A stretch of DNA of 64,000 nucleotides from Stutzerimonas azotifigens (GCF_013522725.1 NZ_JAAMRF010000001.1:434001-498000); one strand, 5' to 3'. Counted from the stretch's first letter, positions 1 through 9,611 are shown. A program made the numbers and translations. Notes: a model not told the origin generated them from the sequence alone.

Positions 1-1
1 G

Positions 2-169
2 ATCGGCGAGATGAAGACGATCGGCTTCCCGACCAAGTTCTCCCGGACCCCCTTGCAGATCCGCTATCCGGCGCCGCTGTTCGCCCAGCATACGGACGAG
101 GTGCTGCAGGGCATCGGCATGAGCGACGACGAGATCCAGAGCCTGCGCAGCGAAGGCTGCGTCCGTTGA
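2..169 (+). CDS. CaiB/BaiF-type (family III) CoA-transferase, C-terminal fragment
   Basis: The gene runs in from the left edge; only the last 55 codons are present, read from position 2 to the TGA at 167-169. The fragment contains FAQHTDEVLQGIG followed by MSDDEIQSLRSEG, which matches the usual C-terminus of family III CoA-transferases (a G/A-QHT-DEVL motif, then a short D-E-I-x-x-L-R helix). These enzymes move coenzyme A between carboxylic acids, for example to activate a small acid. The catalytic Asp region lies outside the window, so the substrate cannot be judged. A 74-bp gap separates it from the glyoxylate aminotransferase on the same strand, so they may be co-transcribed. Family assignment is fairly safe; function is not. 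Confidence 0.7.
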   Translation: MGEMKTIGFPTKFSRTPLQIRYPAPLFAQHTDEVLQGIGMSDDEIQSLRSEGCVR

Positions 170-243
170 ATCCGCGTTTTTGCTGATTTGGATTGCATGC
201 AAAACGCAAAAAACAACAAGAACAAAAGTTAAGGAGAGCCGCC

Positions 244-1452
244 ATGTTGAAACTCGATTTCCATCCCTCCGGTCGCCATTTCCTCCAGATCCCCGGTCCG
301 TCTCCGGTACCGGATCGTATCCTGCGGGCCATGAGCCTGCCGACCATCGACCACCGCGGCCCGGAATTCGGCGCGCTGGGGCTGGAAGTGCTGCGCAAGA
401 TCCGCGAGGTATTCAAGACCCAGCAGCCGGTGGTCATCTACCCGGCCTCCGGCACCGGCGCCTGGGAAGCGGCGCTGGTCAACACCCTCTCGCCGGGCGA
501 CCGGGTACTGATGTTCGAAACCGGCCATTTCGCCACGCTGTGGGAAAAGATGGCGCGTCGGCTTGGGCTCGAACCCGAGTTCCTCAGCCTGCAGGGGTAC
601 GAGGGTTGGCGTCACGGGGTGCAGGCCGACATGATCGAACGGCGCCTGAGGGAGGACAGCGGCCACACGATCAAGGCGGTCTGCGTGGTCCACAATGAAA
701 CCTCCACCGGCGTGACCAGCAACATCGCTGCCGTGCGCCGGGCGATCGATGAGGCGCGGCACCCGGCGCTGCTGCTGGTGGACACCATCTCCGGCCTCGC
801 CTGCGCCGATTACCAGCACGATGGCTGGGGCGTCGACGTGACCATCTCCGGTTCGCAGAAGGGCCTGATGCTGCCGCCGGGCATCAGCTTCAACGCCGTC
901 TCCGACAAGGCCGTCGAAGCCAGCCGCCGCGCGCAGCTGCCGAAGAGCTTCTGGGCCTGGGACGAGATCCTGGAATTGAACAAGAGCGGCTACTGGCCGT
1001 ACACCCCCAACACCAACCTGCTGTACGGCCTGAACGAGGCGCTGGACATGCTCCTCGAGGAGGGGCTGGAGCAGGTGTTCGCCCGTCACCAGCGCTGGGC
1101 GGCCGGCGTGCGCGCCGCAGTCGAGTGCTGGGGGCTGGAAGTGCAGTGCCAGGACCCGAGTGTCTACTCGCCGGTGCTAACCGGTGTGGTGATGCCCGAG
1201 GGCATCGACGCCGACGCCGTGCGCAGCCTGATCTACAAGCGCTTCGACCTGTCGCTGGGCACCGGGTTGGGCAAGGCCAAGGGGAAGATGTTCCGTATCG
1301 GCCACCTGGGCGACTGCAACGACCTGACGCTGATCGCCACTCTCGGCGGCTGCGAGGCCGGCCTCAAGCTGTCCGGGGCGAAGCTCCAGGGCAGCGGCGT
1401 GCTCGCAGCCCTGGACTATTTCGCGGCGCATCCGCTGGCTGCCGCCAGCTGA
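244..1452 (+). CDS. Alanine/serine--glyoxylate aminotransferase family protein (class V, PLP)
   Basis: This 402-residue protein belongs to the class V PLP aminotransferases that act on glyoxylate (AGXT/SgaA type). The N-terminus has PGPSPVPDRI and the family marker DHRGPEF. SGSQKGLMLPPG carries the expected Schiff-base lysine at residue 206, and the C-terminal RIGHLGD is also typical. The ATG at 244 is chosen because AAGGAG (231-236) lies 7 bases upstream; an in-frame ATG further upstream lacks such a site. It is followed after 32 bp by a large FAD/Fe-S oxidase. The pair suggests metabolism of a 2-hydroxy or 2-oxo acid linked to glyoxylate. Serine, alanine or another amino donor cannot be told apart from sequence alone. 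Confidence 0.88.
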   Translation: MLKLDFHPSGRHFLQIPGPSPVPDRILRAMSLPTIDHRGPEFGALGLEVLRKIREVFKTQQPVVIYPASGTGAWEAALVNTLSPGDRVLMFETGHFATLWEKMARRLGLEPEFLSLQGYEGWRHGVQADMIERRLREDSGHTIKAVCVVHNETSTGVTSNIAAVRRAIDEARHPALLLVDTISGLACADYQHDGWGVDVTISGSQKGLMLPPGISFNAVSDKAVEASRRAQLPKSFWAWDEILELNKSGYWPYTPNTNLLYGLNEALDMLLEEGLEQVFARHQRWAAGVRAAVECWGLEVQCQDPSVYSPVLTGVVMPEGIDADAVRSLIYKRFDLSLGTGLGKAKGKMFRIGHLGDCNDLTLIATLGGCEAGLKLSGAKLQGSGVLAALDYFAAHPLAAAS

Positions 1453-1484
1453 TGTCTTCCCCGACGGCAGAGTAGGAGGTCGTG

Positions 1485-4400
1485 ATGACTTCGTTGAGCG
1501 GATCAGGTTTACAGACGAGCAAGGTGCCGGCGGCCCGCGTGACCGAGCTGGCGGCGAGACTGCAACGCGAGATCGCCGGGGAGGTACTGTTCGATGCCGC
1601 GTCGCGCGGGCGGTATTCGACCGATGCCTCGATCTACCAAGTGATGCCGGTGGGCGTCGTCATTCCCCGGCACCAGCATGACCTCCAGGTCGCGCTGGAC
1701 ATCGCCCGCGAGGCCAAGGTGCCGCTGCTGGCGCGCGGCGGCGGCACCAGCCAGTGCGGGCAGACCGTGGGCGACGCGCTGGTGGTGGACACCAGCCGCT
1801 GGCTGAACCAGGTGGTCGAGTTCGACCCCGAGGCACGCACCGTGGTGGTCGAGCCGGGCATGGTGCTCGACGACCTCAATCGCTGGCTCAAGCCGCACGG
1901 CCTGTGGTTCCCGGTGGACGTCTCGACGTCGGCCCAGTGCACCATCGGCGGCATGGCCGGTAACAACTCCTGCGGCTCGCGCTCGATCCATTACGGCAAC
2001 ATGGTGCACAACGTGCTCGGCATCGAGGCGTTGCTGGCGGACGGCAGCCAGGGCTACTTCGGTTTTCTGCACGAACTGCCGGCAAGCGAGCGGATGCGCG
2101 AGCTCGCCCGGCAGGTGCAGCGCATCGCCGAACGCGAGCAGCCGAACATCCAGGAGCATTTCCCCAAGGTGCTGCGACGGGTCGGCGGCTACAACCTCGA
2201 CCTGTTCGACTGCCAGAACCAGCGGCCCTACGACCCGGACGGACAGGTCAACCTGGCGCATCTGCTGGTCGGCTCCGAGGGCACGCTCGGCGTGACCCGG
2301 CGGATCAAGCTCCGGCTCTCGCCGCTGCCGCGTCACAAGGTGCTGGGGGTGGTGAATTTCCCCGGCTTTTACCAGTCGATGGACATGACCCAGCACATCG
2401 TCAAACTCGACCCCACCGCGGTCGAGCTGGTCGACCGCACCATGATCGAGCTGTCGCTGGAGAACCCAGCCTTCCGCCCGGTGATCGAGAAGGCCCTGAT
2501 CGGCCAGCCGGACGCGCTGCTGCTGGTCGAGTTCGCCGGCGAGGACGCGGGTGAGCTGCGTCGACAGCTGGATCGGCTGAGCGAGCTGATGGCCGACCTC
2601 GGGCTGCCGGGCAGCGTGGTCTGCATGATCGAGGGCGCCGAGCAGACAGCGCTGTGGAACGTGCGCAAGGCCGGCCTGAACATCATGATGAGCATGAAGG
2701 GCGACGGTAAGCCGGTGTCCTTCATCGAGGACTGCGCGGTGCCGCTGGAGCACCTCGCCGAATACACCGCCAAGCTCACCGAGGTGTTCCACAAGCACGG
2801 CACCGAGGGGACCTGGTACGCCCACGCCAGTGTCGGCACCCTGCATGTGCGACCGATCCTCGACATGCGTCGCGACGGCTCGGACAAGATGCGCGCCATC
2901 GCCGAGGAGGCGTCCGAGCTGGTGCGCGCGTACAAGGGCGCGTTTTCCGGCGAGCACGGCGATGGCATCTGTCGCGGCGAATGGGTGGCCTGGCAGTTCG
3001 GCCCGCAGCTCAACGCCGCGTTCAAAGAGATCAAGCAACTGTTCGACCCGGACAACCTGCTCAACCCCGGCAAGATCGTCGACACGCCACGGATGGACGA
3101 TCACAGCTACTTCCGTTTCCCGCGGACCTACCAGCCGATCCCGGTCACGCCGGTACTCGACTGGTCGGGCTGGGACGTGCTGCGCGACCCGCTGACCGGC
3201 GAGCAGAGCGCGCCGGGCAGCGCCGGCGACCCCACCGGCGGGCTGATCAAAGCCGTGGAGATGTGCAACAACAACGGCCACTGCCGCAAGTTCGACGCCG
3301 GCACCATGTGTCCGAGCTACCGCGCCACGCGCGACGAGCAACACCTGACCCGCGGACGCGCCAACACGCTGCGCCTGGCGCTGTCCGGGCAGCTTGGCAG
3401 CGAAGGGCTGGCCAGCGAGGACGTGAAGGCGGCGCTGGATCTGTGCGTGTCCTGCAAGGGCTGCAAGCGCGAGTGCCCGACCGGCGTCGACATGGCGAAG
3501 ATGAAGATCGAGGCACGCGCCGCGTGGGCCAGCAAACACGCCATTCCGCTACGCGAACGTCTGATTGCGGAGATGCCGCGCTATGCGCCCTATGCACGCC
3601 ATCTGGCTAGCGCGGTGGCGGCGGTCGAGCGGGTGCCGTTGCTGTCGCGCTGGGTCAAGCGCCGGCTGGGCCTGGCCGACCAGCGCGCGCTGCCGAGCTT
3701 CGTCGGCAACTTCCTGGCCGAGGCCAGCGACACGGGGAGCGCGACGCAGACGCGGGAGGTGCTGCTGTTCGTCGACACCTTCAACAACTACATGGAGCCG
3801 GAAAACGCACGGGCTGCGCGGCGGGTGCTGGAAGCAGCCGGTTATCGGGTGCACTTCAACCAGGCGCCAGGGCAGCGCCCGCTGTGCTGCGGCCGCACCT
3901 ACCTGGCCTCCGGGCAGGTGGGGAAGGCCAAGGCCGAGGCGAAACGGGCGCTGGAGCATCTGCTGCCGTTCGTCGAGCGCGGCGTCGCCATCGTCGGCCT
4001 GGAGCCTTCGTGTCTGCTCACCATGCGCGACGAGTTCCTGCGCTATGGCTACGGCGAGAAGGCCGTGGTGCTGTCGAAGGCCTCCTTCCTGTTCGAGGAG
4101 TTCCTGCTGCGCGAGCACCAGGCCGGTCACCTGCGGCTCGACCTCAAGCCGCTGGCCGAAACCCGGGCGCTGCTGCACGGGCATTGTCACCAGAAGGCGT
4201 TCGACGCGCTGCGCCCAGTGGAGCAGGTGCTGCGCTGGATACCGAAGCTGGAGGTCAGGACGGTCGAGACCTCGTGCTGCGGCATGGCCGGCAGCTTCGG
4301 CTACGAGCGCGAGCACTACGAGGCGTCGATGCAGATGGGCGAGCTGGCGCTGTTGCCGGCGGTGCGCAAGGCGGAGGCGGATGACCTGGTGGTGGCCGAC

Positions 4401-4487
4401 GGCACCAGCTGCCGACACCAGATCCACGACGGGGCCCAGAGAACGGCGTTGCACGTGGCGAGGGTGCTGGAGCGGGCGCTGGCCTGA
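1485..4487 (+). CDS. FAD-linked oxidase fused to 4Fe-4S/CCG domains (YdiJ/GlcD-GlpC type)
   Basis: A 1000-residue fusion. Residues about 40-190 form the FAD-binding (PCMH) domain with LARGGGTSQCGQ and GGMAGNNSCGSRS; about 280-540 is the FAD-oxidase C-terminal domain, ending in LFDPDNLLNPGKIV. A ferredoxin-like part follows with CNNNGHCRK and CVSCKGCKRECPTG, then two cysteine-rich CCG domains (LCCGRTY near 800 and SCCGMAGSFG near 930). Known relatives oxidise D-lactate, glycolate or D-2-hydroxyglutarate and pass electrons to the respiratory chain. AGGAGG at 1474-1479 is spaced correctly for the ATG at 1485; a GTG at 1482 is too close. It follows the aminotransferase by 32 bp, probably in one transcript. 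The exact hydroxyacid substrate is not evident. Confidence 0.85.
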   Translation: MTSLSGSGLQTSKVPAARVTELAARLQREIAGEVLFDAASRGRYSTDASIYQVMPVGVVIPRHQHDLQVALDIAREAKVPLLARGGGTSQCGQTVGDALVVDTSRWLNQVVEFDPEARTVVVEPGMVLDDLNRWLKPHGLWFPVDVSTSAQCTIGGMAGNNSCGSRSIHYGNMVHNVLGIEALLADGSQGYFGFLHELPASERMRELARQVQRIAEREQPNIQEHFPKVLRRVGGYNLDLFDCQNQRPYDPDGQVNLAHLLVGSEGTLGVTRRIKLRLSPLPRHKVLGVVNFPGFYQSMDMTQHIVKLDPTAVELVDRTMIELSLENPAFRPVIEKALIGQPDALLLVEFAGEDAGELRRQLDRLSELMADLGLPGSVVCMIEGAEQTALWNVRKAGLNIMMSMKGDGKPVSFIEDCAVPLEHLAEYTAKLTEVFHKHGTEGTWYAHASVGTLHVRPILDMRRDGSDKMRAIAEEASELVRAYKGAFSGEHGDGICRGEWVAWQFGPQLNAAFKEIKQLFDPDNLLNPGKIVDTPRMDDHSYFRFPRTYQPIPVTPVLDWSGWDVLRDPLTGEQSAPGSAGDPTGGLIKAVEMCNNNGHCRKFDAGTMCPSYRATRDEQHLTRGRANTLRLALSGQLGSEGLASEDVKAALDLCVSCKGCKRECPTGVDMAKMKIEARAAWASKHAIPLRERLIAEMPRYAPYARHLASAVAAVERVPLLSRWVKRRLGLADQRALPSFVGNFLAEASDTGSATQTREVLLFVDTFNNYMEPENARAARRVLEAAGYRVHFNQAPGQRPLCCGRTYLASGQVGKAKAEAKRALEHLLPFVERGVAIVGLEPSCLLTMRDEFLRYGYGEKAVVLSKASFLFEEFLLREHQAGHLRLDLKPLAETRALLHGHCHQKAFDALRPVEQVLRWIPKLEVRTVETSCCGMAGSFGYEREHYEASMQMGELALLPAVRKAEADDLVVADGTSCRHQIHDGAQRTALHVARVLERALA

Positions 4488-4510
4488 GGCGGGGCTGCGG
4501 TGTCGTCCTG

Positions 4511-4625
4511 TTCGCGGTCAAGACCGCTTCGCGGGGCAGGCGGCACCGGGCATTTCCCTTCTCCCTGCGGGAGAGGTGGCTCGCAGGACGGATGAGAGTA
4601 TGCAGCTCTCCCACCCGGCTCCTAC
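4511..4625. repeat. REP-like intergenic palindrome cluster
   Basis: The 154-bp gap between the oxidase and rnt holds short palindromes typical of Pseudomonas REP sequences. At 4511-4528 is an 18-mer with a GGTC-AA-GACC core that recurs exactly at 50082-50099. A six-pair hairpin (4560-4565 with 4569-4574) follows, and GGCTCCTACAGG near 4614-4625 resembles the tail of common pseudomonad REPs. The two flanking genes converge here, the usual place for such repeats. I saw no transposase. Confidence 0.5.
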
Positions 4626-4641
4626 AGGGCATTCGAAGGGC

Positions 4642-5316
4642 TCAGCTTTCGTAGTCTTCCCAGCCGCCCATCTCCTTCCAGCGATTGACGATGCCGCAGA
4701 ACAGCTCGGCAGTCTTTTCGGTGTCATAGCGTGCCGAGTGCGCCTCGCGGCCATCGAAGTCGATGCCGGCTGCCTGACAGGCCTTGGCGAGTACCGTCTG
4801 CCCATAGGCGAGGCCTGCAAGGGTGGCGGTATCGAAGCTGGAGAACGGATGGAACGGGTTGCGCTTGATGTCGCAGCGAGCAATCGCGGCGTTCAGGAAA
4901 CCCAGGTCGAAACTGCTGTTGTGGCCGACCAGGATGGCGCGCTTGCAGCCGTTGGCTTTCAGCGACTTGCGCACGCTGCGGAAGATCTCGCCCAGCGCGT
5001 GGGATTCGGCAACCGCCATGCGCAGCGGATGGTCGAGCTTGATGCCAGTGAACTCCAGTGCGGCCGCCTCGATGTTGGCTCCCGCGAACGGCTCGACACG
5101 AAAGAAGTGCGTGTGCTCGGGAAACAGCAAACCCTGTTCGTCCATGCCAATGGTGACGGCAGCGATTTCCAGCAGCGCGTCGGTGGTGCAATTGAAGCCA
5201 CCGCACTCGACGTCGACGACCACCGGCAGATAGCCCCGGAAGCGTCGTGCCATTGGATGGCGCGTATCGTTGGGGAGGTTGCCGTCCAGCTCGTCCTCGA
5301 ACTGCTCTTCACTCAT
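4642..5316 (-). CDS. rnt: Ribonuclease T
   Basis: A 224-residue DEDD-family 3'-5' exoribonuclease. RNase T trims the 3' CCA end of tRNA and matures the ends of 5S and 23S rRNA. The exonuclease motifs appear in order: Exo I as [10 protein letters not shown], Exo II as [10 protein letters not shown], and Exo III as [14 protein letters not shown] with the expected His and Asp. The ATG at 5316 is supported by length and by a 4-bp ATGA overlap with the pyrC stop, which makes the two translationally coupled. The rnt-pyrC pair is a known Pseudomonas arrangement. It is the last gene of the pyrC-rnt unit. Confidence 0.93.
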   Translation of the reverse strand: MSEEQFEDELDGNLPNDTRHPMARRFRGYLPVVVDVECGGFNCTTDALLEIAAVTIGMDEQGLLFPEHTHFFRVEPFAGANIEAAALEFTGIKLDHPLRMAVAESHALGEIFRSVRKSLKANGCKRAILVGHNSSFDLGFLNAAIARCDIKRNPFHPFSSFDTATLAGLAYGQTVLAKACQAAGIDFDGREAHSARYDTEKTAELFCGIVNRWKEMGGWEDYES

Positions 5317-6356
5317 GCGCCGGTCTCCAGTCGCCATTGCAGGGTTTCGCCTGCCCGCAAGGGCACGACCTGTCGTTCGCCGAAGGGCAAGTGGCTCGGT
5401 ACCGTCCAACCCTCGCGTACCAGCGTGATCTGCTCGGTGTTGCGCGGCAGCCCGTAGAAATCGGCGCCGAAGTGGCTGGCAAAAGGCTCCAGCCGGTCGA
5501 GCGCGCCGCGTTGTTCGAACGCCTCGGCATACAGCTCAATGGCGGCAAAGGCGGTGTAGCAGCCGGCACAACCACAGGCCGATTCCTTGGCGTGCTGGGC
5601 GTGGGGCGCCGAGTCCGTGCCGAGGAAAAACTTGGGATTGCCGCTGGTGGCCGCGTCGAGCAGCGCTTCCTGATGTACGTTGCGCTTGAGGATCGGCAAG
5701 CAGTAGAAGTGCGGCCGGATACCGCCCACCAACATGTGGTTGCGGTTGTAGAGCAGGTGATGCGCGGTGATGGTGGCGCCGACGGTGGCCGGCGCTGCCT
5801 CGACGAACTGCACGGCATCGCGGGTGGTGATATGTTCGAACACCACCTTGAGCGTCGGGAAGCGCTCGACGACACGAGTCAGATGTTCGTCGATGAAATG
5901 CTTTTCTCGATCGAAGACGTCGATCTCCGGGAGGGTAACCTCGCCGTGCACCAGCAACGGCAGGCCCACCTCGGCCATCGTTTCGAGCACCTCGAAGATA
6001 TTGTCGATGCGGGTCACGCCGGAGGCGGAGTTGGTCGTCGCCCCGGCCGGGTAGAGCTTGGCGGCGTGGACGAAACCCGATGCCTTGGCCTGGCGGACGT
6101 CTTGCGGACGCGTGGCGTCGGTGAGGTAGAGCACCATCAGCGGGTCGAAGCGGCTCCCGGCGGGCCGGGCGGCAAGGATGCGCTGGCGATAGGCGTCCGC
6201 CTCTTCGGCGTTGCGCACCGGCGGAACCAGGTTGGGCATGATGATCGCCCGGGCGAACTGGCGGGAGGCATCGGCGACGGTGTGGGACAGCGCCTCGCCG
6301 TCACGCAGGTGGATGTGCCAGTCATCGGGGCGCAGCAGGGTGAGTCGATCGGACAT
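5313..6356 (-). CDS. pyrC: Dihydroorotase (type II, PyrC)
   Basis: A 347-residue dihydroorotase, the zinc amidohydrolase that interconverts carbamoyl-aspartate and dihydroorotate in pyrimidine synthesis. The metal site is visible: HIH at residues 14-16, the lysine expected to be carboxylated at K100 in AAKLYPAG, later histidines in LLVHGEVT and FEHITTR, and GTDSAPH near the end. Length equals that of type II PyrC from Enterobacteria and Pseudomonas. The start [10 protein letters not shown] at 6356 is preferred over an upstream in-frame ATG because it matches the family N-terminus. It overlaps rnt by 4 bp and diverges from motY. Confidence 0.95.
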   Translation of the reverse strand: MSDRLTLLRPDDWHIHLRDGEALSHTVADASRQFARAIIMPNLVPPVRNAEEADAYRQRILAARPAGSRFDPLMVLYLTDATRPQDVRQAKASGFVHAAKLYPAGATTNSASGVTRIDNIFEVLETMAEVGLPLLVHGEVTLPEIDVFDREKHFIDEHLTRVVERFPTLKVVFEHITTRDAVQFVEAAPATVGATITAHHLLYNRNHMLVGGIRPHFYCLPILKRNVHQEALLDAATSGNPKFFLGTDSAPHAQHAKESACGCAGCYTAFAAIELYAEAFEQRGALDRLEPFASHFGADFYGLPRNTEQITLVREGWTVPSHLPFGERQVVPLRAGETLQWRLETGA

Positions 6357-6573
6357 GCAGAGTTCCAGGCGGGTCGAACGTGCGGGAATGCTACCGGAAA
6401 AGCCATGCGGCGGCACGCCGCGTTACCCGGTGATGCGGGGCTGCGCCGCGCTCCGGCAGCGCCCGGCTGTGGCTTCGCTAGATGACCGGGGCGCGCAGCC
6501 TTGGGGCTTGCGCTCAAGTTTTACCACCACCCACCGATACCTCCAGTTGAATACATCCTTTGCGGAGCCCGCT

Positions 6574-7479
6574 GTGCGCCTGCGTTCTTTTATCCTTTTC
6601 AGCCTGCTGGCCGTGCAACCGGTCCATGCCATCACGTTCCAGACGCGTCTGGAAAAGGTGGAGTGGCAGGTCGAGGGCGATCAGTTCGAATGCCGGTTGG
6701 CGCAACCCATTGCCGGGTTCGGTGCCGGCGAGTTCGTGCGGCGCGCAGGCGAGCAAGCGACTTTCCGTCTCAAGGCCAAGGATCGTTGGCTGGACACCGG
6801 TTCGGCGACGCTGCTTGCGGCCGCCGCGCCCTGGCAGCCTGCTCGCGGAGACATCAACCTCGGTGTGGTTTCGGTGGGGTCCGGGGAGATTCCGTTCAAC
6901 AGTACGCAGGTGCAGGCAGGCCGTTTGCTGACCGGTCTGCTCGAAGGGCGCAGCCCTGTGGTGCGCCATCGCACGTTGCACGGTGGCGATGCGCTGGAGG
7001 TGCGCCTGCTGCCCGCACGGTTCGCCAAGGCCTACGAGGATTACCAGGCCTGCACCGCGAAGTTGTTGCCGGTGAACTTCGACCAGATCAAACAGACCAA
7101 CATCGCCTTTACCAACAATGCGGTCGAACTCGACGACATCGGTCGCGCGAAGCTCGACATCATCCTGCAGTTCATCAAGGCCGACCCCACTATCAAGCAC
7201 ATCCAGCTCGATGGTCATTCGGACAACAGCGGCAACCGCCTGGCCAACCGCGACCTGTCGCGTCGACGTGCGCTGGCGGTCAAGGATTACCTGCAGGCCA
7301 ACGGTATCGCCGAAGATCAGGTGACCCTGCGTTTTCATGGCGAACGCTATCCACTGGTGCCGAACAACAACGCCGCCAGCCGCGCCAAGAACCGCCGGGT
7401 GACGCTGCAATTGCTGCGTCATGCACCCACCCCCGACACCGCGGCCGCTGTCTTGCCAGGCGTAGTGCCGGCCTCCTGA
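6574..7479 (+). CDS. motY: Flagellar protein MotY (OmpA-like, T-ring component)
   Basis: A 301-residue exported protein with an OmpA-like peptidoglycan-binding domain at the C-terminus (about residues 165-280, including [20 protein letters not shown] and NRRVTLQLL). The N-terminal half, after a signal peptide ending in PVHA at about residue 19, matches MotY rather than a plain OmpA porin. MotY forms part of the T-ring around the flagellar motor and supports stator assembly. Its place between pyrC and argG is the known Pseudomonas motY location, away from the main flagellar clusters. The start is a GTG at 6574 with GGAG at 6564-6567; no ATG fits. Flagellar specificity is inferred from family and position. 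Confidence 0.87.
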   Translation: MRLRSFILFSLLAVQPVHAITFQTRLEKVEWQVEGDQFECRLAQPIAGFGAGEFVRRAGEQATFRLKAKDRWLDTGSATLLAAAAPWQPARGDINLGVVSVGSGEIPFNSTQVQAGRLLTGLLEGRSPVVRHRTLHGGDALEVRLLPARFAKAYEDYQACTAKLLPVNFDQIKQTNIAFTNNAVELDDIGRAKLDIILQFIKADPTIKHIQLDGHSDNSGNRLANRDLSRRRALAVKDYLQANGIAEDQVTLRFHGERYPLVPNNNAASRAKNRRVTLQLLRHAPTPDTAAAVLPGVVPAS

Positions 7480-7556
7480 TTCCCTCGCCCCCTGTAAAAG
7501 CGCCGTCGCGACCAGTAGAATCGCGTTTTTCCGCACAACCCCGGGAGTGGATGGCG

Positions 7557-8774
7557 ATGGCCGATGTAAAGAAGGTGGTCCTGGCGTATTCCGGTGGCCT
7601 GGACACTTCGGTGATCCTCAAGTGGCTGCAGGATACCTACAACTGTGAGGTGGTGACCTTCACCGCCGACCTCGGCCAGGGCGAGGAAGTGGAACCGGCA
7701 CGTGCCAAGGCCAAGGCCATGGGTGTCAAGGAAATCTACATCGACGACCTGCGCGAAGAATTCGTCCGCGACTTCGTCTACCCGATGTTCCGCGCCAACA
7801 CCGTCTACGAAGGCGAGTACCTGCTCGGTACCTCCATCGCCCGTCCGCTGATCGCCAAGCGTCTGATCGAGATCGCCAACGAGACTGGTGCAGACGCCAT
7901 CTCCCATGGTGCCACCGGCAAGGGCAACGACCAGGTGCGTTTCGAGCTGGGCGCCTATGCACTCAAGCCGGGCGTGAAGGTGATCGCTCCCTGGCGCGAG
8001 TGGGACCTGCTGTCGCGTGAGAAGCTGATGGACTACGCCGAGAAGCACCAGATCCCGATCGAACGTCACGGCAAGAAGAAGTCTCCGTATTCCATGGATG
8101 CCAACTTGCTGCACATCTCCTATGAGGGCGGCGTGCTGGAAGACACCTGGACCGAGCACGAGGAGGACATGTGGAAGTGGACTGTCTCTCCCGAGGCAGC
8201 TCCAGATGCACCGACCTATATCGAGCTGACCTACCGCAAGGGTGACATCGTCGCCATCGACGGCAAGGACCTGACGCCTGCTCAGGTATTGGCCGAGCTG
8301 AACCGTATCGGTGGTGAGAACGGCATCGGCCGTCTGGATATCGTCGAGAACCGCTACGTCGGCATGAAGTCGCGCGGCTGCTACGAGACCCCCGGCGGCA
8401 CCATCATGCTCAAGGCTCACCGCGCCATTGAGTCGATCACCCTGGACCGGGAAGTCGCTCACCTGAAAGACGAGCTGATGCCCAAGTACGCCAGTCTGAT
8501 CTATACCGGCTACTGGTGGAGCCCGGAGCGTCTGATGCTGCAGCAGATGATCGACGCGTCGCAGACCAACGTGAACGGTGTGGTACGTCTGAAGCTCTAC
8601 AAAGGCAACGTGATCGTGGTTGGCCGCAAGTCCGACGACTCGCTGTTCGACGCCAACATCGCGACCTTCGAGGACGATGCCGGCGCCTACGACCAGGCGG
8701 ACGCGGCGGGCTTCATCAAGCTCAACGCCCTGCGCATGCGTATCGCCGCTGGCAAGGGCCGCAAGCTGTTCTGA
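7557..8774 (+). CDS. argG: Argininosuccinate synthase
   Basis: A 405-residue argininosuccinate synthase, which joins citrulline and aspartate using ATP in arginine synthesis. The N-terminal PP-loop AYSGGLDTS binds [18 protein letters not shown] and [14 protein letters not shown] are substrate-site motifs. The ATG at 7557 gives exactly the length usual in Pseudomonas ([14 protein letters not shown] start); an ATG at 7551 is only three bases from GGAG and is less likely. A perfect 12-bp terminator hairpin lies 35 bp after the stop, so it probably ends its own transcript. Confidence 0.97.
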   Translation: MADVKKVVLAYSGGLDTSVILKWLQDTYNCEVVTFTADLGQGEEVEPARAKAKAMGVKEIYIDDLREEFVRDFVYPMFRANTVYEGEYLLGTSIARPLIAKRLIEIANETGADAISHGATGKGNDQVRFELGAYALKPGVKVIAPWREWDLLSREKLMDYAEKHQIPIERHGKKKSPYSMDANLLHISYEGGVLEDTWTEHEEDMWKWTVSPEAAPDAPTYIELTYRKGDIVAIDGKDLTPAQVLAELNRIGGENGIGRLDIVENRYVGMKSRGCYETPGGTIMLKAHRAIESITLDREVAHLKDELMPKYASLIYTGYWWSPERLMLQQMIDASQTNVNGVVRLKLYKGNVIVVGRKSDDSLFDANIATFEDDAGAYDQADAAGFIKLNALRMRIAAGKGRKLF

Positions 8775-8808
8775 TAAAACAGCGGCAAAGGTTCAAGCGA
8801 TAAACGCA

Positions 8809-8842
8809 GCAGACCCCGGCCACGAGCCGGGGTCTGCATTTT
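8809..8842 (+). terminator. Rho-independent terminator of argG
   Basis: A perfect 12-bp stem (8809-8820 with 8826-8837), five-base loop CACGA, followed by ATTTTA. It lies between argG and gloA. Confidence 0.75.
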
Positions 8843-8881
8843 ATCCAGCCGCAACTGCGGGCAAACAATGAGGAAACCCTG

Positions 8882-9274
8882 ATGAGACTGCTGCATACCA
8901 TGCTGCGTGTCGGCGACATGGAGCGCTCCGTCGCCTTCTATACCGAGGTGCTGGGCATGACGCTGCTGCGTCGCAAGGACTATCCAGAGGGCAAATTCAC
9001 GCTCGCCTTCGTCGGCTATGGCGACGAGGCGCACAACAGCGTGATCGAGCTGACCCACAACTGGGGCGTGGAAAGCTACGAGCTGGGGACCGGCTACGGT
9101 CACATCGCGCTCGAGGTGGAAGACGTCTACAAGGCCTGCGAGGACATCCGTTCGCGAGGCGGCAAGATCACCCGCGAGCCAGGACCGATGATGCACGGCA
9201 CCAGCATCCTGGCGTTTGTCGAGGATCCGGACGGTTACAAGATCGAACTGCTGTCGCCCAAGCGGGCTGACTGA
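8882..9274 (+). CDS. gloA: Lactoylglutathione lyase (glyoxalase I)
   Basis: A 130-residue single-domain glyoxalase I of the short, nickel-activated type. It converts the hemithioacetal of methylglyoxal and glutathione to S-lactoylglutathione. The four metal ligands of the E. coli enzyme are at identical positions here: H5, E56, H74 and E122. The ATG at 8882 follows GAGGAAACC at about 8871. It sits between two strong hairpin terminators, so it is probably a monocistronic gene with its own promoter or limited read-through from argG. Confidence 0.95.
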   Translation: MRLLHTMLRVGDMERSVAFYTEVLGMTLLRRKDYPEGKFTLAFVGYGDEAHNSVIELTHNWGVESYELGTGYGHIALEVEDVYKACEDIRSRGGKITREPGPMMHGTSILAFVEDPDGYKIELLSPKRAD

Positions 9275-9285
9275 TACGGCAGCGG

Positions 9286-9320
9286 CAAACGAAAGCCCCT
9301 TCGCGGGGCTTTCGTTTGTT
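9286..9320. terminator. Bidirectional terminator between gloA and the short conserved gene
   Basis: A perfect 14-bp stem (9286-9299 with 9305-9318), loop TTCGC. The A-rich left arm and T-rich right arm let it act for gloA on the plus strand and for the minus-strand gene ending at 9320. Confidence 0.75.
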
Positions 9321-9499
9321 CAGATGTCGAAGTCGAAGTCGTTCAGCTGCTTTTGCAGGCGACGCTCTTCGAGCAGATTGTCGATGATCCGACGTTTGGT
9401 CAGGTTGGTCTTGGCCACTTCGACAGGGGCTTCGGCGGCGTCGTCTTCATCTTCGGCAACGAAATCGTCTTCGATTTCGATTTCTTCTTTCTCGGCCAC
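9320..9499 (-). CDS. Conserved short acidic protein (PA3496-like)
   Basis: A 59-residue protein that opens with GTG at 9499. It begins MAEKEEIEIEDD, has a run of acidic residues, then a basic stretch KTNLTKRRIIDNLLEERRL and ends NDFDFDI. I recognise it as the short protein found next to nth in Pseudomonas; one annotation links the family to envelope integrity, which I cannot confirm. A GGAG site lies about 10 bases before the GTG, and a promoter candidate lies at 9541-9569. The C-terminal helix (RRIIDNLLEERRLQKQLNDF) may be amphipathic. There is no signal peptide or membrane segment. Confidence 0.75.
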   Translation of the reverse strand: MAEKEEIEIEDDFVAEDEDDAAEAPVEVAKTNLTKRRIIDNLLEERRLQKQLNDFDFDI

Positions 9500-9540
9500 G
9501 TTGTTCTCACTCCACTACTGCGGGGGCGCTGTTGGCGCAC

Positions 9541-9569
9541 CTTATAGCGGCATTCCGGAGGGTGGTAAA
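9541..9569 (-). promoter_or_regulatory. Candidate sigma-70 promoter of the short acidic protein gene
   Basis: On the minus strand TTTACC (9564-9569) and TATAAG (9541-9546) are separated by exactly 17 bases, 42 bp upstream of the GTG. Sequence match only. Confidence 0.45.
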
Positions 9570-9611
9570 AAAGATTTTTTCAATCGAGAAGACGAAAAAT
9601 CCCTGGATCGC

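Noticed and set aside
1509..3539. A 676-codon frame antisense to the FAD oxidase
   Set aside because: Shadow of the coding strand, with His/Leu/Val/Gln-rich nonsense translation and no ribosome-binding site.
3565..5457. A 630-codon plus-strand frame covering the oxidase end and rnt
   Set aside because: It is Arg/Cys/Ser-rich in its first half and overlaps two well-supported genes in other frames.
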